From the NCBI RefSeq assembly GCF_019048845.1, contig NZ_CP077426.1, forward strand, positions 915,501 through 979,500: DNA of 64,000 nucleotides. Direction: 5' to 3'. Position numbers and translations under genes: made by a program. The notes beneath the pieces are model-generated. The model did not search any database, was not told where the DNA came from, and saw only the letters and a list, made by a program, of their open reading frames with translations. Below are positions 58,804-64,000 of this stretch, piece by piece. This stretch comes from Vibrio mimicus (GTDB lineage: Bacteria > Pseudomonadota > Gammaproteobacteria > Enterobacterales > Vibrionaceae). The stretch's first letter is position 1, and the number at the start of each line of letters is the position of its first letter.

Positions 58804-59592
58804 TCAATCGGCGATTACATCTATGGCTGTTCTAACGGTTTCGCTATCAATTTCAGATGGTTTTAGTGATAAACGGGAAGAGTTTTGGTAAACCGCTGCG
58901 ATAACTTTGGCTTTCTGGGTTGGGGTTAGTATTCGTCTGGATTCGCTGGCACATTCTTCAACGAGCTTAACAACCGCTCGCATTAGTTCTGTCTCAATGG
59001 TTTTGGCTCTGTCGATGGCTGTAAGGTCTTCATCTGATACAGCTCTGCAATTCTTTAGTATTGCGTCATTGCTAGTTAGTAGCTGATAAGTTCCCAGATT
59101 GCCACTGACAAGTGAATCAAGGTGTTCCGAAATGTTTAGTGGGACAACGGTGCTGTTTTTGTGGTTTCGGATTACGCCATTCAACTCATCGCTAGATGGG
59201 CCTGTTATGATTTCAATTATTTGATAATCAATGAATTTTCCCTTGAACTCATATTGTCCGGGCTGTGTTAGCACCAACACGCATCTTTCTGTGAGTTCAC
59301 ACAAGTAAACAGTCCAAGGCTCATCTTCTAGCATTGCCTTAACCTGATTAGCTAGATCAGCGGCATTTTGGATGTAGTTAACGATGTAGGGCGCACCTTC
59401 TCCCGCTAAAAGCCAGTTTAGATTGGCGTTCTCAGCTCTCTTTATTGCAAATAGAAACTCTGCTCCTGGGATGTTATCACCAGAAAATATCCTCGAAATG
59501 GATGCGCTAGTGAATCCTAAGCTCTTGCCCCACGGGGTTTGTTTTCTATCCAGCAGCAGAGAATTGAGACGCTCCTCAAAAGAAAGATTCAT
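58804..59592 (-). CDS. CI-like repressor with helix-turn-helix, copy A
   Basis: 262 aa from ATG 59592 (ribosome-binding site GAAGGG). The helix-turn-helix DRKQTPWGKSLGFTSASISR followed by NLNWLLAGEGAPY matches copy B. The remaining part resembles copy B in outline (ALLDSQQW- versus AMLEDEPW-like segments; C-terminal SRRILTPTQKAKVIAAVYQ versus the equivalent QKSRVISAVYRQ). It is divergent from the Arc-like gene at 59721 across an operator-rich region, which is the place of the main lysogeny repressor. Confidence 0.82.
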   Translation of the reverse strand: MNLSFEERLNSLLLDRKQTPWGKSLGFTSASISRIFSGDNIPGAEFLFAIKRAENANLNWLLAGEGAPYIVNYIQNAADLANQVKAMLEDEPWTVYLCELTERCVLVLTQPGQYEFKGKFIDYQIIEIITGPSSDELNGVIRNHKNSTVVPLNISEHLDSLVSGNLGTYQLLTSNDAILKNCRAVSDEDLTAIDRAKTIETELMRAVVKLVEECASESRRILTPTQKAKVIAAVYQNSSRLSLKPSEIDSETVRTAIDVIAD

Positions 59593-59624
59593 TTTTGTGC
59601 CCTTCAAAGTATTGAATTAATCCA

Positions 59625-59697
59625 AATTCGGATCTATAGTTGCCTCGTTGATATCAATGACGCATTAGGTTTCTGTGATATCAGTCTTTAATTCGGA
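59625..59697. promoter_or_regulatory. Operator region of the prophage switch
   Basis: Two AATTCGGA boxes (59625-59632 and 59690-59697) flank two palindromic boxes, TTGATATCAA (59648-59657) and TGATATCA (59676-59683). The region lies between the leftward repressor and the rightward Arc-like gene. Two box types suggest two different DNA-binding proteins. Confidence 0.6.
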
Positions 59698-59720
59698 GTT
59701 TAGCATATCAAGAGGTGAAT

Positions 59721-59912
59721 ATGGCTAGTCCAAATGACTCAAGCTCCAACATTGTCTCAACGCGAGATATTGATTTGAAACGCAGAATTGAGCGGTTAGC
59801 AACGTTGGATGAACGCAACTTGGCACAAATGACTCGTATTCTTTTGAAAAGAATTGTCGATGAAAAAGAGAAAGAATTAGGCTTGCCGCCTATGAATGGC
59901 AACGCCGACTAA
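59721..59912 (+). CDS. Arc-like ribbon-helix-helix regulator in Cro position
   Basis: 63 aa from ATG 59721 (ribosome-binding site AGAGG). STRDIDLKRRIERLATLDERN and LAQMTRILLKRIVDEKEKEL look like a ribbon-helix-helix protein. It is the first rightward gene after the repressor, the place of Cro, and may control the repressor promoter. Confidence 0.75.
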   Translation: MASPNDSSSNIVSTRDIDLKRRIERLATLDERNLAQMTRILLKRIVDEKEKELGLPPMNGNAD

Positions 59913-59978
59913 GCGTTTGGCATACATATGTATGTCAAACATAACGAAGCCCCACAGGGGAATGAAAAGGAAGCAAAA

Positions 59979-60608
59979 ATGCAAGTTCCAGAGAAAGACA
60001 TAACGTTACTTAAAGTTCACGATTTGTTTGAGCTGATGGGAATAAAACACCCTGTATACATTGATCAAGAAACCCAAGTAGAACTTATTTATACGAAAGG
60101 GTTAGTGGATCGGATAGGTCTTGATTGGAAGTCTCAACGTCGTAAATTGGTAGAAGGTGACAATCCTGAGCTCTATGCGTTGGCTATCTATAAGTCAATA
60201 GCAAATTTAGAGGGCCAAATGGCCCCCGAAAATGCTGATTCAGAAAGTATTGAATCCGACTTCATCAAAACAAAAGAAGGTTTATATATTCCTTTAGAAA
60301 GTGTGCAGATGTACTTGGCTCGAATATTGACGGCTCAAGTTCGTAGTCAAGGGAATGTAACTTCAGCAGAGTTCCTTCTTTCCTTGCAAAAAGAATGGCG
60401 TAACGCGCTGCATAGCTACGAATCTCATGGTCTTGCAGTCAAAGAAAGCCTACGGAAGCAAGAGAAAGAGCAGGTTGATCTGTTGATGAAACTACAGAAG
60501 CTCAAAAAGGATTCGCAAGATCCAAAAATTCGCGCTATTGCGGATTACCACCTAGACCAAATCCTTAATGAACTTGAATTACCAGTAGAAGAAAAGAAAA
60601 AAGCATAA
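59979..60608 (+). CDS. Antirepressor-like phage protein (P22 AR N-terminal type)
   Basis: 209 aa from ATG 59979 (ribosome-binding site AAAAGGA); the ATG at 59928 has no such site. YTKGLVDRIGLDWKSQRRKL is the mark of the P22 antirepressor N-terminal domain. A long charged helical C-terminus follows (about 110-205). Such proteins bind or disable repressors. It lies just left of a candidate minus-strand small RNA, an arrangement that recalls antisense control of antirepressors in other phages. Confidence 0.7.
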   Translation: MQVPEKDITLLKVHDLFELMGIKHPVYIDQETQVELIYTKGLVDRIGLDWKSQRRKLVEGDNPELYALAIYKSIANLEGQMAPENADSESIESDFIKTKEGLYIPLESVQMYLARILTAQVRSQGNVTSAEFLLSLQKEWRNALHSYESHGLAVKESLRKQEKEQVDLLMKLQKLKKDSQDPKIRAIADYHLDQILNELELPVEEKKKA

Positions 60609-60738
60609 AAGAAAAACCCTTACAGGACGGCAATCCTGTAAGGGCTGGAAGTCTGCACTATCATGCAGTCTACCCCATAAGGACAAAGAGCGAGGCGACA
60701 ACCTCTATGCTCACGGCTCCAACACCATTTCATCCTTG
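60608..60738 (-). ncRNA. Candidate minus-strand small RNA
   Basis: On the minus strand: -35 TTTCCA (60768-60773), 17-base spacer, -10 TACAAT (60745-60750). About 95 bases downstream comes a perfect 11-bp terminator stem (60634-60644 and 60617-60627), followed by TTTTTC. The body can fold: CCAAGG near the 5' end with CCTTATGG, and GAGC-GAGG / CCTC-GCTC arms inside. No protein frame is present. Because the stem is followed by a T run only on the minus strand, a leftward RNA of about 130 bases is more likely than a leader for the gene at 60798. Confidence 0.5.
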
Positions 60739-60797
60739 GGGTAGATTGTAGCGCAGGCTTTTGAAATTGGAAACGTATCAATTTTAAGGAGCTTACG

Positions 60798-61277
60798 ATG
60801 CATACTGCTATCGTTCCTTCATCTGCCTGCATTTTCCCACAGGTGGTACACGCTTTATACCAAACGCTGAAAGAGCATGGTAATACCGAATCTGTTGAGC
60901 AGCACCTAAACAAAAGACCGGGTGTGTTGCTTAACGAGATCAACCCTAATCAGTCCAGCCACAAACTGGGTTTGTTTGATGCCATCAAGCTGATGTTGTT
61001 CACGAAAGATGCGCAAATCCTCCGCTCCATTGCTTCCGAGCTGAATTATTCCATTTACTACCTTGGTGACTACCGAGCGATTTCTGATGTGGAACTGCTC
61101 AACTGTTACAGCCGTTGGCACGCCGAAATTGGCGATGTTAACCGTGCCATTGCCGATGCCTTAGAAGATGGGGACATCGAGCTTCAAGAATTCGAGCGTA
61201 TTGAGCGCGAACTGCAACATACGTTTGCGGCAGCACTTGAGCTGCTTGAGCGTTTGCGCGCTCTGGTTAACGGTTAA
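60798..61277 (+). CDS. Phage CII-like regulatory protein (CP76 family)
   Basis: 159 aa, ribosome-binding site TAAGGAG. It resembles the P2-like 'phage regulatory protein CII/CP76' family: LNKRPGVLLNEINPNQSSHKLGLFDAIKLMLFTKD, and a long helical C-terminus. These small regulators act in early control or replication. It starts the early rightward operon, with the recombinase gene 29 bases after it. Confidence 0.75.
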   Translation: MHTAIVPSSACIFPQVVHALYQTLKEHGNTESVEQHLNKRPGVLLNEINPNQSSHKLGLFDAIKLMLFTKDAQILRSIASELNYSIYYLGDYRAISDVELLNCYSRWHAEIGDVNRAIADALEDGDIELQEFERIERELQHTFAAALELLERLRALVNG

Positions 61278-61306
61278 TTCAACGGCGAAGCCAAAGGAGG
61301 TAGGCC

Positions 61307-62008
61307 ATGACAACCTTAGCAATGAATAACTCTGCATCATCCATTCAATATTTTTTGCACTATTTCACTGAGCAAGAAGAGAAGCGCTTGTTCAACACGG
61401 TGAAGCAAACCTACGGCATTTACGCGCAGCGTGATTATTACTGGATGCTGCTGATGCGTGAAACTGCCGTGCGCTTAGGTGTGCTTGCTGGCCCGGATGC
61501 CGAAAAAGCTAAGCGCTATAACCTGCCAATGGTTGGTTTAACAGTGGGAGAAGCGGAGCAAAGCCTTGAAGAGGGCTACCTGATTTACAGCCGCGAGAAC
61601 GCGAAAAATCAGAAAAAACATCCGATCGCTTTAAACAAATCGGCCATTCATGCCCTGAAACAGCTTTTAAAAATTCATGAAGAAATGGCGGCAACGATTG
61701 AATGGGACATTCCACGGCAAGAGCGCCCATTGTTCTTGAGCCGTAATCGTCAAGCGATGAGTCGCCGTTCATTCCAAGCCCGTTTCTCTACATGGTGCCG
61801 GTTAGCCAATGTGCCAGATGGTACACCGCACTGGTTGCGCCATACCTGGGCGATTCGCTTTTTAGGGCGAACCACATCACCGGATGCGCTGCGCCGTGTT
61901 CAAGCTGTGCTTGGGCATTCCAACCTTTCTACCACGGCGATTTATACCGCACCGGATAAAGAGTCCATTGCCGTAGCAATGCGAGAGGCCAGCACATGTT
62001 TCCGCTAA
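61307..62008 (+). CDS. Second tyrosine recombinase, catalytic-domain type
   Basis: 233 aa with ribosome-binding site AAAGGAGG. Active-site residues: Arg in RETAVRLG, Lys in ENAKNQKKHPIAL, HLRH-like HWLRHTWAI, His in VLGHSNLS and Tyr in TAIYT. It has almost no N-terminal arm-binding domain. Another, full-length integrase lies at 29924, so this one probably serves a different role, such as resolving phage DNA multimers or inversion. It is in an early operon, not near the attachment site. Confidence 0.82.
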   Translation: MTTLAMNNSASSIQYFLHYFTEQEEKRLFNTVKQTYGIYAQRDYYWMLLMRETAVRLGVLAGPDAEKAKRYNLPMVGLTVGEAEQSLEEGYLIYSRENAKNQKKHPIALNKSAIHALKQLLKIHEEMAATIEWDIPRQERPLFLSRNRQAMSRRSFQARFSTWCRLANVPDGTPHWLRHTWAIRFLGRTTSPDALRRVQAVLGHSNLSTTAIYTAPDKESIAVAMREASTCFR

Positions 62009-62208
62009 TTGAACCGCAATTTTGGCAAATGCCAGCCGGACAAATCAGCCGTGGCCACGTGATCAGTTTTGAAGGCAATCGAGTCACCGCCGCTTTAGTG
62101 GAGTGGTGTGAAGATAAAGGGGCGAACGTTGTGGTGAAGATGGTTGGTGAACCCCCTGTGATTGTTAGCAAAGACCGTGTTGTAGCGGCGTTTTCAACCC
62201 ACTACTAA
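61996..62208 (+). CDS. Small hypothetical phage protein
   Basis: 70 aa, overlapping the recombinase by 13 bases. Beta-rich (GHVISFEGNRVTAALVEWCE, VVVKMVGEPPVIVSKDRVV). Probably a small barrel. No known family. Confidence 0.6.
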   Translation: MFPLIEPQFWQMPAGQISRGHVISFEGNRVTAALVEWCEDKGANVVVKMVGEPPVIVSKDRVVAAFSTHY

Positions 62209-62221
62209 CTGAGGAGTAAGC

Positions 62222-62533
62222 ATGGAAGTTCAAATCACGTTAGATGAAGCCTTGGTTACGATGCGTCGCAATGCGCTTTCTGCCGCTTTGCGTAACGTCA
62301 ATTTGCATCGTTTCTCAAGTAAAGGGAGCTCTCGTGAAGTAACGGAATATGTGGCGGATCGCCTTGGGGTTTATCCAGGCGATATCCGGCTGTGGCTGAT
62401 GAGTGACGGTGTGCCTGAGTGTTACTTGGACACTTTCCTCAGCATGTTGAATGAGCACTCGGTGTGGGCGCGTTACCAACTGCGCCCAACACGCAAGCTC
62501 GCTAGCTGGTATTTGGGAGGTGCGCATGCCTAA
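62222..62533 (+). CDS. Hypothetical phage protein
   Basis: 103 aa, ribosome-binding site AGGAG. Helical; FSSKGSSREVTEYVADRLGVYPGDIRLWLMS may be a helix-turn-helix. It overlaps the next gene by eight bases. Function unknown. Confidence 0.6.
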   Translation: MEVQITLDEALVTMRRNALSAALRNVNLHRFSSKGSSREVTEYVADRLGVYPGDIRLWLMSDGVPECYLDTFLSMLNEHSVWARYQLRPTRKLASWYLGGAHA

Positions 62534-62825
62534 CCTAATCGCCGCGACCAAGCTCAGCGCGCCTGAACGTGCTTGTCTTTTCAAGCTTGAAAACCAGATG
62601 GTTCGTCAGCAGGGCTATATCAACCGCCAAGCGTTTATGGATGAGTTGGATGTTGTGTTCTCAGCCTGGGAGCAGCAAGGCCACATTAAGCTCGATGTGG
62701 AAGAGATGAAGCATGTACCACCTGAGCAAGTAGAGAAACAGCAACTGACGCACAGCTGTAACTTGAGTGAAGAGCTTTGGCTTGCGTCAGCCTGCTTAAG
62801 GCGGATTTATGCCTGCGACCTTTAA
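62526..62825 (+). CDS. Hypothetical phage protein
   Basis: 99 aa from ATG 62526. Charged and helical, APERACLFKLENQMVRQQGYIN near the start, without known motifs. The frame continues upstream to 62451 but overlaps the previous gene there. Part of the early operon. Confidence 0.6.
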   Translation: MPNLIAATKLSAPERACLFKLENQMVRQQGYINRQAFMDELDVVFSAWEQQGHIKLDVEEMKHVPPEQVEKQQLTHSCNLSEELWLASACLRRIYACDL

Positions 62826-63114
62826 TGCTTATCCGGGGTGGAAATGTCCGCTCTGGTACTCCGAACCGGTTCTAATTCGACTCGTGATGCCTTCTGTCAC
62901 TCTCAGCGATTTAGATCCGGACAAAAAGCAGATGGTGTGGGCACACATTCAGCAGAATCACCCCACCATGGCTGACTTATTGAAGTCATCTGAGTTTCAG
63001 CAAGTTAAGCAAGAGTTAGAACGTCACTTTGGCCCTGTCGCAATTGGGGTAGAACTACACAGAATAGGGGGCACGCTTTATGGCGTCCGCAGAACAACTA
63101 AAACAACTGATTGA
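62809..63114 (+). CDS. Hypothetical phage protein
   Basis: 101 aa, ATG 62809, overlapping both neighbours. Two parts: an aromatic N-terminus (FNAYPGWKCPLWYSEPVLI) and a helical part (LDPDKKQMVWAHIQQNHPTM). An internal ATG at 62887 (MPSVTLSDLD) is an alternative start. No function recognised. Confidence 0.5.
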   Translation: MPATFNAYPGWKCPLWYSEPVLIRLVMPSVTLSDLDPDKKQMVWAHIQQNHPTMADLLKSSEFQQVKQELERHFGPVAIGVELHRIGGTLYGVRRTTKTTD

Positions 63115-64000
63115 CTTACACGAATTGGCTGACCGTTTAGGTATGGAAAGACCTGACCCAAACGGTAACTACCGCGCACCCAACCGGCCAGATAAGCACC
63201 CGAGCGTGAGTATTTTTGATGCAGGTAAAGCCGGCTACATGATGTGGAAAGATCATACGTCTGGCGAGAAGGGTTCATGCCTTGATTTGGTGATCTATTG
63301 CGGTCAAGCGATGGATGCCAGTGAAGCGATGAAGTGGCTGCATGAAGAGTTCAATATTCCCACGGACGATGTTGCCCCTCAGCAACAAAAACCCCAAAGC
63401 CAACTGGCATGGGTTGCTGAAAAGCAATCTGCGGTTGCGAGTGATGCTCGAGCTTACTTGATTGATGAGCGCGGTATTCCTGCTGATGTGGTGGATATGC
63501 TGCAAAAGCGCGGCGCTTTCGGTTACAGCGACTGGACAAGCCCAAGCAAAAACCCTGGTGAGTTGGGTTACGGTGGCCCTGCAGTGACGTTCCCTAGCCG
63601 CTGCCTATTTACCAATGAAGTGGTGGGGATAGATTTTCGATTTTTTGATCCTGCGCTAAACGGTGACAACAAAACTAAGGCGATGGGCGAGAAGCGCGGT
63701 TATCCCTATATCCCTGACAAAATGGCGCTTAAGAGGGCGAAAACGGTGATTGTGGTTGAATCTGCGATTAATGCCATCTCTGCCATTGCAGCTTATGACC
63801 CAAATGGTAAAGGGAAAGTACCGGTGACGGCGATTGCGACTCGTGGGCTGGCGGTAGAAGAAATCGACTGGCGATTCCTATCTGGCAAGCGTGTGGTTTG
63901 TTGTTTTGATAATGACAAGCCGATTGCGGAAGGATCAAGAAAAGGCCACAGACCGGGGCCAGAAGCTGCATGGATTGTTCATGAGCGATGCACTGCGCTT
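63080..64000 (+). CDS. Phage DNA primase, Toprim type, cut by the window end
   Basis: Open from ATG 63080 to the end of the window (307 codons). The N-terminus (KQLIDLHELADRLGM, then GNYRAPNRPDKHPSVSIFD, MMWKDHTSGEKGSCLDLVIY) is a primase-like nucleic-acid-binding part, though the usual CHC2 cysteines are not evident. From about residue 215 a Toprim domain starts: TVIVVESAINAISAIAAYD with the conserved Glu, and VVCCFDNDKP with the DxD-like pair. Such proteins of P4-type and related phages make primers and often carry a helicase at the C-terminus, which would lie outside the window. Confidence 0.8.
   Translation, partial: MASAEQLKQLIDLHELADRLGMERPDPNGNYRAPNRPDKHPSVSIFDAGKAGYMMWKDHTSGEKGSCLDLVIYCGQAMDASEAMKWLHEEFNIPTDDVAPQQQKPQSQLAWVAEKQSAVASDARAYLIDERGIPADVVDMLQKRGAFGYSDWTSPSKNPGELGYGGPAVTFPSRCLFTNEVVGIDFRFFDPALNGDNKTKAMGEKRGYPYIPDKMALKRAKTVIVVESAINAISAIAAYDPNGKGKVPVTAIATRGLAVEEIDWRFLSGKRVVCCFDNDKPIAEGSRKGHRPGPEAAWIVHERCTAL

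Noticed and set aside
28543..64000. Mu-like transposable phage
   Set aside because: Head genes resemble Mu in part (MuF, protease, Com-like proteins), but there is a tyrosine integrase, a tRNA attachment site and no MuA/MuB-like transposase in the window.
1..64000. CRISPR array
   Set aside because: No set of evenly spaced identical repeats was seen; the repeated boxes at 29.6-29.9 kb are irregular and too short.

Overview
The window is a Vibrio chromosome segment, very probably V. cholerae or a close relative (V. mimicus, V. metoecus). The gene order flhG-fliA-cheY-cheZ-cheA-cheB-parC-parP-cheW, then ccmABCDEFGHI, mlaA, sodB, grxD, topB and a histone-deacetylase-like gene is, from memory, that of V. 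cholerae chromosome 1. No database was searched; all family calls come from reading the translated sequence.

Layout. (1) 1-8307: end of flhG, fliA and the main polar-flagellum chemotaxis operon, with the ParC/ParP polar-localisation proteins. (2) 8606-15619: complete cytochrome c maturation operon. (3) 15690-22105: ordinary core genes. (4) 22167-28317: a small AT-rich genomic island at the 3' end of tRNA-Ser(UGA), bounded by 29-bp direct repeats of the tRNA end. It carries a three-gene operon (SLATT-type membrane protein plus two different reverse transcriptases, DRT3-like), a candidate structured RNA just downstream with ACACAC in a hairpin loop, a decayed IS3-family element and an integrase gene cut short by that element. 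(5) 28543 to the end: a prophage in the 3' half of tRNA-Pro(GGG). Its far end lies outside the window.

The prophage is a contractile-tail (P2-like) phage with Mu/HK97-like head genes. From left to right: endolysin (minus strand); integrase; GroES-like protein; divergent Arc-like regulators; a KilA-N protein; head genes (terminase, portal, MuF, a protease-scaffold-capsid fusion); a cargo region; holin; P2-like baseplate, fibre, sheath, tube and tape-measure genes, including a T TTT TTG frameshift in gene E; late control gene D; two tandem paralogous repressors facing an Arc-like gene; antirepressor-like and CII-like genes; a second tyrosine recombinase; and the start of a primase gene cut by the window edge.

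The most interesting parts are the DRT3-like operon with its candidate template RNA, and several unexplained prophage elements: the GroES-like protein, the capsid polyprotein with a Tat-like N-terminus, duplicated small-gene modules, mutually exclusive RNA stems, and candidate small RNAs on the minus strand.
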